Counted from the stretch's first letter, positions 45,251 through 54,265 are shown. The stretch: 64,000 nucleotides of DNA from Promethearchaeota archaeon (GCA_014728035.1 WJMJ01000123.1:40299-104298), one strand, 5' to 3'. The notes: generated by a model from the sequence alone, not told the origin. A program made the numbers and translations.

Positions 45251-45696
45251 TATTTGTAACAGTTGGAACATCAAGCTTTGATCCTCTTATCGAAGCTATC
45301 GACCATCAAGTAGAAACAGGCCTGATTGCTGATTCTGTTGTTGCACAGATTGGTAGAGGTCGTTATGAACCAAGTCATATTCGGTATTTTAGATTCATTC
45401 GTTCCTTGGATTCAGCTTACGAAAGGGCAGATGTGATAATCAGTACAGGTGGTGCTGGAACAACCCTTGAATGTGTAACCAGAGGACTTCGGTTGGTGTC
45501 TGTTGAAAATACAACTTTGATGGAGGGTCACCAATCAGAATTAATCTCAGAGCTTGAATCTAAAGGTCACCTCATATGGTGTCGAGACCTTGGAAATCTA
45601 CATACTATCATTGAAAAGGCAAAGAAAAAAACATTCATCCCTTTCAAACCTGAACCTCCAACTGTACATCTATCTATCCTTGAGTATCTATCATAG
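45247..45696 (+). CDS. Alg13-like catalytic subunit of GlcNAc transferase
   Basis: A 149-residue protein starting TTG-ATA-TTT (MIFVTVGTSSFDPL). The GT-B donor half carries ISTGGAGTTLECV and MEGHQSELISEL, as in Alg13/EpsF. The start overlaps the Alg14 stop by three bases (TTGA). An ATG at 45193 is open but would place non-homologous residues first. The pair probably adds the second sugar on a lipid-linked glycan, linking to the local glycosyltransferases and the dolichol-kinase-like gene. Confidence 0.85.
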   Translation: MIFVTVGTSSFDPLIEAIDHQVETGLIADSVVAQIGRGRYEPSHIRYFRFIRSLDSAYERADVIISTGGAGTTLECVTRGLRLVSVENTTLMEGHQSELISELESKGHLIWCRDLGNLHTIIEKAKKKTFIPFKPEPPTVHLSILEYLS

Positions 45697-45879
45697 AAGA
45701 ACCAAATCTTACTTCTGAACCTATCCTGGTGACAAGTCCTTGTGTTTTTTACTTAATTGGCGCGATTTGCATCTCTTGTTTATCCCCTCTTTGGAGGCTC
45801 TCCTTCAAGTTGATACCCCAACTAGTATGTGGATATTACTCTCATACATATCTGGCCTAGGCTTGGGTTGTATGTGACT

Positions 45880-45888
45880 TTTATATAC
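45880..45888 (+). promoter_or_regulatory. TATA box for the 45961 gene
   Basis: TTTATATAC is centred about 77 bases before the start codon, giving a leader of about 50 bases. This is the strongest TATA match in the gap 45697-45960. Confidence 0.55.
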
Positions 45889-45917
45889 TGAAAAACACCT
45901 ATTCTCCATAGGAAACA

Positions 45918-45932
45918 GAGGTAAGTTACCTC
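45918..45932 (+). promoter_or_regulatory. Palindrome in the 5' leader
   Basis: GAGGTAA and TTACCTC form perfect 7-base arms around one base. It lies in the predicted leader, after the start site, so it could be an operator or an RNA hairpin. Confidence 0.4.
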
Positions 45933-45960
45933 GGTTAACTAAACTACGAGATGAGGAAAT

Positions 45961-46746
45961 TTGTCCAAAAGGAAATCAACCACCAAGGGCGCATCCAAGA
46001 AGCGCAAGAGGAAATCTAAGAAATCTACCGTGATTAAAACACGCGGTATTGGTATGGCTATCAAGTTGTTCAAGTATAGCGGGATAAGTGAGTCTAGCAC
46101 AAAGCTTGCTCGAGAACTTAGAGATATCACTTACGAACCAGCTGACGACAAAGACATTCAAAGCGGCTTTACAAAAGTCAAGAGGTCTGGTGATCTCATC
46201 ACTGCTGATTTTGTTGCTGGTTTTAGAGTTCCCGTACTTACTTATGACAAGAATGGTATGTTGACACCCCAGCATTATGTGAGTGTTGACAAAGGTACTG
46301 TCTTGATAAAAATGGACCGCGGATCTATTGAAGTTCGGGGCTCACAGCGAATCGCGAACAAATTCCGTCGGATTCTTGAAGACATAACCGGCGCTGAAAT
46401 CCTTCCAATGAACCTTAATGGTGGAACAAAAAAGCTCTATGATGAAGCTGCAGAGATTGCATCTGTCCTAGTATCTGGCATCGACAAAGGTAACCTATCA
46501 CAGGTTGAATTCAGAGGTGCTGGTATTCATACTGAGGAAGAAATTGGTATGTACACCCGAAGATACAAGGGTGAGATAACTCGTTTCCGCGGTGCATTCG
46601 CTTACCCAAGTGGTGCTTTCCTAACCACTTCCGTAAATGCTGAAAATGGTTCAATCATGCTCTACAAGAGCGGTGATGGTATCCAGGAGGCTGACCTGCA
46701 ATACATAGTCGAGCTCATGGAAAATGCATCATTAGAACACAACTAA
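45961..46746 (+). CDS. Basic-tailed protein of unknown function
   Basis: A 261-residue protein. The first 28 residues are a Lys/Arg/Ser-rich tail (KKRKRKSKKS) like a histone tail or RNA-binding extension. The remaining ordered domain has repeated strand-helix elements (VLIKMDRGSIEVRGSQ, then a helix). I cannot name the family. It has its own promoter, a structured leader and a strong hairpin terminator, a layout suggesting a highly expressed single gene. It starts with TTG just after GATGAGG. Confidence 0.6.
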   Translation: MSKRKSTTKGASKKRKRKSKKSTVIKTRGIGMAIKLFKYSGISESSTKLARELRDITYEPADDKDIQSGFTKVKRSGDLITADFVAGFRVPVLTYDKNGMLTPQHYVSVDKGTVLIKMDRGSIEVRGSQRIANKFRRILEDITGAEILPMNLNGGTKKLYDEAAEIASVLVSGIDKGNLSQVEFRGAGIHTEEEIGMYTRRYKGEITRFRGAFAYPSGAFLTTSVNAENGSIMLYKSGDGIQEADLQYIVELMENASLEHN

Positions 46747-46795
46747 AGAACGGATATGGGCCTTGGTGGCCCTCTCCCCGTTCTTACTATTTTTC
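46746..46795 (+). terminator. Strong hairpin terminator
   Basis: AAGAACGG (46746-46753) pairs perfectly with CCGTTCTT (46778-46785). An inner stem, GGGCC with GGCCC (46758-46772), tops it, followed by a T-run. Confidence 0.75.
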
Positions 46796-48135
46796 TAGCT
46801 ACTATCTTTCAAGCGTATTAATGATTTTAATGAAGATGCCATCTGATTTGATATATTAACCAGAAATCTAGCTTCAGAAGGATCTGTTGTAATCTTGATA
46901 GAGAGACCAATTTTACTCAAGGCATCTTCAATAACCCTGAATTCTTCCAATTCCATAGGTGTCTGCAGTCCATTGTGAAATTGGTTTAGTAATTGATGTC
47001 CATATGCAGTGAAGTATAGTGGTCTCGTATTGATTTTTTCATCGTCCTGATATAGCACTAATTCCTCGACCTCTTCTTTTCGTCTTTGGATTATCTTCTC
47101 TGCGAGGAAAACACAGTCTCCACAGTCCTTAACCATCTTCTTAATATCGAATAGAACGGTTATTCCTTTGTTATCGATTTGTTTACTTACTTCTTCTAAC
47201 AGATATAGTTGTAATTTTCTTCTGATTTCTTCTGAAGTCAAATCTCTTGGTAGGTTGTTTACATACTCTACAATATTTCCTTCATATCCTATGAAATAAT
47301 CTAGACCATAGGATAAGAGAATAAGAGCTGAAACATGAAGAATTCTGTCATCTTCATAATATTGACCAGGATTGAAAGATTCTGAAGGTTCTGAATAAAA
47401 AATTGCGAATTTTCTTATAGCTGTTCTAAAATCTTGATGCAGAGATTGGTTTCGTAAATCTCCTCTATTCCAACGAACATCATATCGAATATTCCTTTCT
47501 TCAAATATTTTATCGTCAATCAATTCCAAAGCTCGTAACGCAACACCTGTGAATTGTGTATCTTGTTCATGAATGAGAAATCGAGATACATCAATAGAAT
47601 CAAATCTGTTCTCACCCAGAGAAACATCCTTCAAAGAATAACATGTCAGCAAAGGATCTAATTGTATCTCGGCAAGGAGATTGTTACCAAGGTCTAGTAA
47701 CCGCAACTCTCCATGGTCAATAAGTGGAGCTAAATCGATTTGCCTGATTTTATTGGACGAAAGAATTATCTCCCTTAGATTTTGACAATTCTGCAAAGGT
47801 TTGAGGTCTATTTTCCTCAGTTGATTTCGATTCAAGCGAAGAATACGGAGAGCGCTTACAGATTTTAGTGGAGCAAGGTTGATCGTTTTGAGTCGATTAC
47901 CACTCAGGTATAGTTTTTCCAGACTTGAGCAATATCTGAGAGAACCGAGATTGATTTCTTCTAGGTCATTTTCGGACAGGTCTATTTCTCTGATTCTCTG
48001 ATTAGAGGAAAGTCCAGAAAGATCAATCGATTCAATTTGCTGTCCTGAGAGATTCAAAACAATCTGATGAGAGTAGATGTGAAGCGTTTCAGGAGTACCA
48101 TCGCTTTTTCGCAGAAATAATGAGACTCTTCCCAT
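46795..48135 (-). CDS. Leucine-rich-repeat protein with C-terminal helical domain
   Basis: A 446-residue protein. About seven 23-residue LRRs (around 24-190) follow the pattern L..L.L..N.L..I.L.PL..C., for example LEKLYLSGNRLKTINLAPL. A non-repeat C-terminal region of about 240 residues is helical and charged. LRR proteins of this type are frequent in Asgard archaea and mediate protein binding; the partner is unknown. There is no signal peptide, so it is cytosolic. Confidence 0.85.
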   Translation of the reverse strand: MGRVSLFLRKSDGTPETLHIYSHQIVLNLSGQQIESIDLSGLSSNQRIREIDLSENDLEEINLGSLRYCSSLEKLYLSGNRLKTINLAPLKSVSALRILRLNRNQLRKIDLKPLQNCQNLREIILSSNKIRQIDLAPLIDHGELRLLDLGNNLLAEIQLDPLLTCYSLKDVSLGENRFDSIDVSRFLIHEQDTQFTGVALRALELIDDKIFEERNIRYDVRWNRGDLRNQSLHQDFRTAIRKFAIFYSEPSESFNPGQYYEDDRILHVSALILLSYGLDYFIGYEGNIVEYVNNLPRDLTSEEIRRKLQLYLLEEVSKQIDNKGITVLFDIKKMVKDCGDCVFLAEKIIQRRKEEVEELVLYQDDEKINTRPLYFTAYGHQLLNQFHNGLQTPMELEEFRVIEDALSKIGLSIKITTDPSEARFLVNISNQMASSLKSLIRLKDSS

Positions 48136-48186
48136 ACTAATCTCAATCCTGACCCAATTACTGCGGTCACAAGATTCTATAGATGG

Positions 48187-48492
48187 TTATTGTGATTCCA
48201 ATAATTGATCACTATCTCGTTTGATTCCAATCACAGTACGAGTGTTTTCAATATACCATCTGGTCTTATCACGGAAATGAGGCCAGAATTTAAAGAACAT
48301 CTGTGGGTCGTCCGTTTCTACAACGAGAAATCCACTCCACTCCGTTCCCCAGGCGTATCTATAATCACCTACAATCCTCAATTCCTTGGGCCAACTTTCT
48401 TCTGAAAACTTCATCCAGAATTCTTTTGCTTCTCTAGCTTCTTGTTCCGCCATTAATTTGTATCTATAGAATACCAAGAATCCATAGGTCAT
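48187..48492 (-). CDS. Small Dabb-like protein
   Basis: A protein of about 101 residues starting MTYGFLVFYRYKL. It has a helix EFWMKFSEESWPKELR, then WGTEWSGFLVVE, matching the order of the 2349 gene product. The open frame runs further upstream to 48651, but that part overlaps the divergent nuclease gene and looks non-coding, so the ATG at 48492 is preferred. The function is unknown. Confidence 0.6.
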   Translation of the reverse strand: MTYGFLVFYRYKLMAEQEAREAKEFWMKFSEESWPKELRIVGDYRYAWGTEWSGFLVVETDDPQMFFKFWPHFRDKTRWYIENTRTVIGIKRDSDQLLESQ

Positions 48493-48564
48493 CTCATCTA
48501 CACCTATGTCATATGCAGTCGGTGGACTAAAAAAGATTCGCGCTTGTGCTAATTTGGATATGCC

Positions 48565-49296
48565 ATGGATCCAAGTAGTGAAGATATTGTCAGAAGAGAC
48601 TACAAGCACGGCAAGATTGCATATGGATTTCAGTGGAATATGGCAAGACATCGTGACTTGGGAAACACAGAAGGTGACTTAGCTTCTCTTTGGGCTCACC
48701 TGTTGAAAATAAAGAACGGAGTGATTCCTGAAGACCCCTTTCGGGACCCGTTCTATGGCCGTTCTTCCAAACTAAGGTTACCAAAAATGAGTTCACCTGC
48801 AAAATTGGCTTTTCGTAGAAAACTTGTTAGAAATGGAACTGTAATCAAGGATGTATCAAACCCCCTTGTATCGTTCATTAGGGATTTTCATTTTCAACGT
48901 GATGATCACAGCTTTAGAGCGGATCATAGTATTCTTCAGGATTTTCTGTATGAAGATTCCCGCGCTATTGCAATTGAAGTCCCAGTTTGGTCTGAGCGAT
49001 ACAAGATTTCTGGACACATTGATTTGATTCGTTTTTCAGATGAAAAAATTCAGGTTTGTGACTATAAACCAGGTCCCTTGGATAGTGTAGCAAAGCGTTT
49101 TTTGGATTCAATTCCTCAGGTCGCATCTTATGGAGAAATGCTATCGCACCACCTCTCTCAGACCCTTAGAAGTGCATTGGATGCATCTTTTCTTCCCAAA
49201 GTTGAGTGTTGTATCTTTGACACACATTCATGTTGGAGATTCGATTCTAATCTTTTTGTCACATTGGAAATGACAGATAAAATAGTCGGTCTTTAA
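48565..49296 (+). CDS. PD-(D/E)XK-type nuclease
   Basis: A 243-residue protein. The nuclease core is a glutamate strand (AIAIEVPVW), then SGHIDLIRF and QVCDYKPG, the D...DxK signature of the Cas4/RecB-like PD-(D/E)XK fold. The N-terminal 130 residues are basic and may bind DNA. No CRISPR or AddAB genes are nearby, so it may act in general repair. It is divergent from the Dabb-like gene. Confidence 0.75.
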   Translation: MDPSSEDIVRRDYKHGKIAYGFQWNMARHRDLGNTEGDLASLWAHLLKIKNGVIPEDPFRDPFYGRSSKLRLPKMSSPAKLAFRRKLVRNGTVIKDVSNPLVSFIRDFHFQRDDHSFRADHSILQDFLYEDSRAIAIEVPVWSERYKISGHIDLIRFSDEKIQVCDYKPGPLDSVAKRFLDSIPQVASYGEMLSHHLSQTLRSALDASFLPKVECCIFDTHSCWRFDSNLFVTLEMTDKIVGL

Positions 49297-50120
49297 TTTT
49301 GACCATTATTATAGAGTGACATTTTCACGCTCTCTTCAATTAATGGACGCTCTGGAGAACTCCTTGACCATTTCAGTTGAAGTGTGGGGCGTTCTGAAAC
49401 TAGTCCTTCTCTAATTCTTGAAAAGTAGTTTTCATTGAGTGTTCCAAATCTACCAAGAGCCGGATCAATAGGAATCCACCCTACGTTTTCAAGGAACACT
49501 TCTGCCCATGCATGAGGTTCAGGTTCTTGAGCCCCCCGATAATAATGTCCAACAACTCTTCTAGAAGGAATCTTGACGGCTCTAGTCAAAGCTATGAATA
49601 AATCTGCGTGCTCATCACAATCCCCCTCTTTTCTTCGTGCTGCAAGAGCTGCACCCAACCTCTCATCTAGATGAGTTTTCAGCTTCACTTGTTCTCGCAC
49701 AACTTGAAATGCAATTTTTGAGTATGTCAAGTCATTATTGCTTCGTTCTGCAATCAACTCAGACAACTCTTGAATTATGGGTTCTTCAGTTTCCCAATAC
49801 TGTTTCATGGAGCAGAATTGTCCACAAGTTCTTTTTATCTCGTTTTTTGTGGTTCTTTGTGGTTCCATTAACCAATCCCGAGTTGTAGTGTCCATTCTCA
49901 TAATTGCCGTAGGTTGAAAATTCTCTCCTGGGCTGAGTTCTGGTACTTTAATGATGGCTACCATGTTATTCTCCGCTTTTTCAACTACTCTGGCTGGTGG
50001 AAATACATCAAACATTCGCACAAATTGGTTATCCATGTCTGTAAAAAGATGCCAAATCATCTTTCCATCTCTAATCTTTGATGAACCTCTGTTTCGTATG
50101 TTTGCTTCCATTTCCACCAT
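49293..50120 (-). CDS. Transglutaminase-fold protein
   Basis: A protein of about 275 residues. The catalytic triad is visible: Cys in GDCDEHADLFIAL, His in EPHAWAEVFL and Asp in GWIPIDPALG. The N-terminal 100 residues form a strand-rich domain, and there is no signal peptide, so it probably works inside the cell as a peptidase or transglutaminase-like enzyme. The ATG at 50120 is favoured over a TTG three codons upstream. Its stop lies four bases inside the end of the convergent nuclease gene. Confidence 0.82.
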   Translation of the reverse strand: MVEMEANIRNRGSSKIRDGKMIWHLFTDMDNQFVRMFDVFPPARVVEKAENNMVAIIKVPELSPGENFQPTAIMRMDTTTRDWLMEPQRTTKNEIKRTCGQFCSMKQYWETEEPIIQELSELIAERSNNDLTYSKIAFQVVREQVKLKTHLDERLGAALAARRKEGDCDEHADLFIALTRAVKIPSRRVVGHYYRGAQEPEPHAWAEVFLENVGWIPIDPALGRFGTLNENYFSRIREGLVSERPTLQLKWSRSSPERPLIEESVKMSLYNNGQN

Positions 50121-50231
50121 AAGTCTCAAACGGTATTACCTCTGTCCTGTTCTAATTCAAAAACACATCCGAATAGATTTATGTGTTATCAGGACTTCTC
50201 TTTCAATATCACTTACTTTAGGTGTCGCGTA

Positions 50232-51698
50232 ATGTCTGATAAGAAAAAAGAGGCTGATGCTGATCGTTTGGATGTCAAAGATGCTGAAGGTGTAGTTGGC
50301 AAATTGTTAGCTGAACTCGGTGTTGATGATGATATGAAACAGGAATTAGTTGATTCTGGGAGATTAAGTGGTGATGTCTTTCGAGTTGAAAGTGCAGACC
50401 AAGTACGTCGAAGAATTGAGATAGAAAAAAGTGGGGATAGGTTACGCGAAACCCTGCATTTGGTTGAGAGGTCTCTTATCTCAACAGAAGAAACAGTTGA
50501 TAGTATTGAACGAGATATAATCCCCGTTGTTCTATCGTTTTTGGTAGGTCTAAAGGGGAAATTGGTTAATCTTAGAAATTCAGTTATCCAGAAGGGAAAG
50601 AAACAAGCTAAGACTGCTTTGCAAGCTAATTATGTAGATAACCAAATCCGTGAAATCATGGAAACTGAATTTGAGGTGATTGAAAGTTCTCTTACTTCTG
50701 GAATGTCTACACCCGTTCTACAAAAAGTACGAGACGTTGCTGAAGAATTAAAGCAGTCAGTCCGTTCTACTTATGATGACTTATCTAATCTAAAATCCAA
50801 TTTTGATGATTACCTGCAGAAATCCGTCACTGAGATGGAATTTCTTGCGAAAGCATTGAGTATGAAACCTCGTGTTGAAGTACCAAAAGAAATTGAAGAA
50901 GATATGAAGGCGCTTCAAAGAACTAATGAAGAACTAAAGAGAGATCTAGAATTGTCAAGACAAAAACTTGAGAATCGTGAATCTGACATCCAAAGACTTC
51001 GAGTTGATTTGTCAACCTCTAAACTCAGAATAGATTCTCTAGAAGATCAACTTGCTGATGCCAAATCCACTCCTACTGATATGGCTGATATTTCAGAATT
51101 AAGAATGAAAATCAAGAGCATTGAGGCATCTAGAGATTTACTCTCTCAAAAAGTAAACGAAGCTGAAGATCGTGCTGAAAAAGCGAAGGCCGAAGCGAGA
51201 TTAGCAAAAGCAGAACTTGACAAGCGTGATTTGACCATTGCAGAGGTAAATACTAGAATTCGTCAGTTAGAAGAAGAGATTGAGGAAAGCAAAAAATTAC
51301 AATCTCGCGTGGATGACTTAAAGTCGCAGATCAGAACATTGGAATCTGGTGATCAAGTACGTGAACTTGGTCGAACAAAAACAGAACTAGAGAGAGCCAA
51401 GGCTAATCTCGATAGAATGTCAAAAGAATATGTTGAGATGCGACACAAACTTGATCATACTCTGGCTCGAATTGATTCCTATATGGGTGTCATGCAAAAC
51501 ACAGAGAAAACCAAGGCCTTTCTGATGGTTGAAGAAACTGGTGAACTATCTATCAGAGAAGTAGCAAGATCTGTTGGAGTCAGTCCTGCGGTTGTTAGAA
51601 CATGGGCTGAAGACTTCCAAAAACTAGGAATTGCTGATTTGGTTGACGATACAACATTGGTATTAACGCTTGGGAAGAAAAAAGAAGATAGTGACTAA
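50232..51698 (+). CDS. Long coiled-coil protein with C-terminal MerR-like HTH
   Basis: A 488-residue protein starting MSDKKKEADADRLD. Residues about 60-400 are largely coiled coil (heptads with K/E/R). The C-terminal 70 residues form a helix-turn-helix domain (ELSIREVARSVGVSPAVVRTWAEDF) with a hydrophobic wing (DDTTLVLTLG). The architecture would bridge DNA or tether it to other proteins. Codons upstream of 50232 are open but have no start support. Confidence 0.8.
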   Translation: MSDKKKEADADRLDVKDAEGVVGKLLAELGVDDDMKQELVDSGRLSGDVFRVESADQVRRRIEIEKSGDRLRETLHLVERSLISTEETVDSIERDIIPVVLSFLVGLKGKLVNLRNSVIQKGKKQAKTALQANYVDNQIREIMETEFEVIESSLTSGMSTPVLQKVRDVAEELKQSVRSTYDDLSNLKSNFDDYLQKSVTEMEFLAKALSMKPRVEVPKEIEEDMKALQRTNEELKRDLELSRQKLENRESDIQRLRVDLSTSKLRIDSLEDQLADAKSTPTDMADISELRMKIKSIEASRDLLSQKVNEAEDRAEKAKAEARLAKAELDKRDLTIAEVNTRIRQLEEEIEESKKLQSRVDDLKSQIRTLESGDQVRELGRTKTELERAKANLDRMSKEYVEMRHKLDHTLARIDSYMGVMQNTEKTKAFLMVEETGELSIREVARSVGVSPAVVRTWAEDFQKLGIADLVDDTTLVLTLGKKKEDSD

Positions 51699-51715
51699 TC
51701 AAAAAAGGAATAGTT

Positions 51716-52165
51716 TCATCTAATCCGAGCTAAAAACTCAACTATCTCTATAAGGCCATCGATGTTTAATGCATATTCATAGAGACTTTCAATATCACTT
51801 GGTTCACCTGAATTTCGGGACAGGTACGTTCTAACCGCTGGTTGTAGAATACTCCTAACGTACTCTTGCTTGAGGCTTTTCAGTGCTGTAAGGAGGTTAT
51901 CTCCAAAAGACTCCTGTTCTAAATATCCCTGTATCTCATCAATTGAAACGATTTTCATTCCTTGAATTTGTTGCTGGAACTGTTTGTTGAAAATTGCCTG
52001 ATTTGCTAGAGAGCGATATTCATGAATTGCAAGGTCAAAATCCGTCATTGCCAACACCTTAGTTTCAGCACATTTCTCTAGAAACGGATGCCGCCTGATT
52101 GAGAGCGTTTCAAGCAGATCTCTAACTTTTTCTAGTCCTTTGGATTTTGACATTGAACCAACCAT
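51716..52165 (-). CDS. Hypothetical helical protein
   Basis: A 149-residue soluble protein, almost all helix, with no cysteine pattern and no membrane segment. The sequence LLETLSIRRHPFLEK near residue 17 is the most distinctive. It is convergent with the coiled-coil/HTH gene; no family is recognised. ATG 52165 or 52153 may be the start. Confidence 0.5.
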   Translation of the reverse strand: MVGSMSKSKGLEKVRDLLETLSIRRHPFLEKCAETKVLAMTDFDLAIHEYRSLANQAIFNKQFQQQIQGMKIVSIDEIQGYLEQESFGDNLLTALKSLKQEYVRSILQPAVRTYLSRNSGEPSDIESLYEYALNIDGLIEIVEFLARIR

Positions 52166-52259
52166 CTGATACTAGTGTTGTTTCCTTTTAACGATTTCAT
52201 AATTGGACCTTTCAATATACCAAAACAAGAATAAGACATGACGCTTATCTTATCATGAA

Positions 52260-53303
52260 ATGAGAGAAGCATTGCTTTATACGAAAATTAAGGATGGAGT
52301 ACGCTGTGACCTCTGTGCTAGAAGATGTGTCATTGAAGAGGGCAAGAGTGGCTTTTGCAGAGTTAGAGTTCTAGAAGACGGAAAACTATACTCAAAAGTA
52401 TATTGTAAGATTGATGGAATGGCTGCAGATCCAATAGAAAAAAAGCCACTGTTCCATTTTGCTCCTGGCTCCAAAGCTTTCTCTATTAGCACATCATCGT
52501 GTAATTTTCGATGCAAATTCTGCTTAAATTACCACTCTTCTCAAAGAGAGGAACCTGTAGGACGTGAACTAACACCAAATAAGATAGTTGAGTTGGCTAT
52601 CCAAAATAATTGTGATGGTATTAGTTATACCTATACGGAGCCAACGATATTCATGGAAGTAGCGTTTGACACAGCAAAAAAATCTCATGAAAGAGGTTTA
52701 TACAACACCTTTGTAACTAATGGATATCAGACTCCTGAAGCTATAGAACTCATTGCTCCTTATTTGGATGCTGTAACTGTTGACTTCAAAGGAAGTGGAA
52801 ACAAGGAGTTCTATGAAAACTACATGGATGTTCCTAAAGTCAAGCCTATCTTTAACGCTCTTAAGAAGTTCAAGGAAGAAGGCATATTTATTGAAATAAC
52901 TAATTTGATTCTTCCTGAAGTGGGAGACTTGGAAAATGATACTACTCATCTGTCAAATTGGATTGTAGAAAATCTTGGTTCTCGTACTCCCTTGCATATT
53001 ACTGCTTTTTCACCAATGTACAAAATGCAGCACTTACCAAGAACAGATTCAGAAACACTGCAGCGTCATATTGAAATTGCTAAAAATGCTGGGCTGACTT
53101 TTGTCTATTCCGGTAACATTCCTGGTCATGATCACGAAAATACCTATTGTTTCAATTGTGGTTTCAAAGCCATTGAAAGATACTCGGTGTATCTTAAGAA
53201 AAACAACTTGAATGAGGCTGGTCACTGTCCAAAGTGTGATGCTGATTTGAACATCTCGGGAGTCAAGTGGATGGGGCATGGGACCGGTCGAAAGCTCTTC
53301 TAA
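52260..53303 (+). CDS. AmmeMemoRadiSam-type radical SAM protein (AmrS-like)
   Basis: A 347-residue radical SAM enzyme. The N-terminal cysteines are C16, C19, C23 and C33, followed by DPIEKKPLFHFAPG and the SAM cluster motif CNFRCKFC (C81, C85, C88). The C-terminus has a zinc-ribbon-like set (CFNC, CPKC). This matches the AmrS family of COG1180, usually linked to Memo and AMMECR1 proteins, which are not nearby. The reaction is not known. It is monocistronic. Confidence 0.85.
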   Translation: MREALLYTKIKDGVRCDLCARRCVIEEGKSGFCRVRVLEDGKLYSKVYCKIDGMAADPIEKKPLFHFAPGSKAFSISTSSCNFRCKFCLNYHSSQREEPVGRELTPNKIVELAIQNNCDGISYTYTEPTIFMEVAFDTAKKSHERGLYNTFVTNGYQTPEAIELIAPYLDAVTVDFKGSGNKEFYENYMDVPKVKPIFNALKKFKEEGIFIEITNLILPEVGDLENDTTHLSNWIVENLGSRTPLHITAFSPMYKMQHLPRTDSETLQRHIEIAKNAGLTFVYSGNIPGHDHENTYCFNCGFKAIERYSVYLKKNNLNEAGHCPKCDADLNISGVKWMGHGTGRKLF

Positions 53304-53376
53304 GCTGCAAATTGCACAAAAATAATCAGATTAGAATAATTTGTAACGCGAATGTTCATGTAGAAGCATCGAACTA

Positions 53377-53388
53377 AGTTTATTTAGG
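53377..53388 (+). promoter_or_regulatory. TATA box for the longin-like gene (leaderless)
   Basis: AGTTTATTTAGG is centred about 28 bases before ATG 53411, suggesting a leaderless message. Confidence 0.5.
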
Positions 53389-53410
53389 CTCTTGAAGTAT
53401 CGTTAAAGTG

Positions 53411-54265
53411 ATGATGCAAGCAGAATTGGACGATGAGAAGGTTAGATACATCTCTATAGTCCGCAAAGAGGGCGGCGAGCCTATCATTGGAATACCTTAT
53501 CGAGAGATGAGTGTAGACCCTGATCTTGTTGCGTCTTTTGTTCTTGCAATTATCATTTTTGAAAATCGGCAGCTCAAAACCTTTACCAAAGAAGGATATG
53601 TTGTAATTATTGAAGAAGGTGAGCAAGTAGTCAGTCTTTTAATTATTGACCGGGTTGAAGATGACTCCGCGTATAGAACTACTTTAGCAAAAATGACAGA
53701 ACGATTTGAGTCTGAATACGAATCTCTACTTGATGCTTGGAAAGGGGATATTAGACCCTTTCGAGAGTTTGCTTTGGGGATTCTTGAATCCTTTCCATAT
53801 CGTATTCTGGATGAGTCATTGGTTCCTAAACTCGTAAGCAAGTCTGATGCTGCTCCTGATCATCGTTCTGAAATTCCGTGGAGCGTTGGAAAAACCCATG
53901 AGAAAATCCATAAGATTCTGAATTTTATTAACGGGAAACGGTCCATTGAAGAAATTGTCAGTACTTCAGGAATGCCAAAAAGCGAAGTAATGGCTATTTT
54001 TTCTTTACTTGACCGATATAATTGGGTAACACTATCTCCAAAAATCACACCCTCAGTGTGTTTGCAAAAAGTCACAAAACCACCCGATTTCCTTATTGCT
54101 GTATATGGAGAACAAATCTCCAATCTTGTTGAGTTATGTGATGGTACTCGTACACTTGGAGAAGTGAGTGATATGCTTCCCTACAGCATTGAGGTAGTAA
54201 CAGTCGTATCAAAAACCCTCATTGATTATGGTGTTCTTCGATACACCCCCGAGGAGGAGCAATGA
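53411..54265 (+). CDS. Longin-like domain plus two winged helices, copy 1
   Basis: A 284-residue protein. Residues 1-130 follow a longin-type pattern: YISIVRKEGGEPIIGIPY, VDPDLVASFVLAIIIF, then VVIIEEGEQVVSLLIIDRVED and a long C-terminal helix. Two similar winged-helix-like repeats follow (FINGKRSIEEIVSTSGMPKSEVMAIFSLL and DGTRTLGEVSDMLPYSIEV). Longin domains act in membrane traffic and GTPase regulation, and free-standing ones are typical of Asgard archaea. ATG at 53411 or 53414 starts it. Confidence 0.75.
   Translation: MMQAELDDEKVRYISIVRKEGGEPIIGIPYREMSVDPDLVASFVLAIIIFENRQLKTFTKEGYVVIIEEGEQVVSLLIIDRVEDDSAYRTTLAKMTERFESEYESLLDAWKGDIRPFREFALGILESFPYRILDESLVPKLVSKSDAAPDHRSEIPWSVGKTHEKIHKILNFINGKRSIEEIVSTSGMPKSEVMAIFSLLDRYNWVTLSPKITPSVCLQKVTKPPDFLIAVYGEQISNLVELCDGTRTLGEVSDMLPYSIEVVTVVSKTLIDYGVLRYTPEEEQ

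Noticed and set aside
45721..45755. Hairpin ACAAG/CTTGT before a T-run after the Alg13-like gene
   Set aside because: Five base pairs with a two-base loop are too weak; termination there may depend on the T-run alone.
46250..46450. TBP-like fold in the basic-tailed protein
   Set aside because: One strand-helix segment looks TBP-like, but the TBP repeat pattern and conserved phenylalanines are absent.
48493..48651. N-terminal extension of the small Dabb-like protein
   Set aside because: It overlaps the start of the divergent nuclease gene, and the ATG at 48492 begins exactly where homology to the 2349 product starts.
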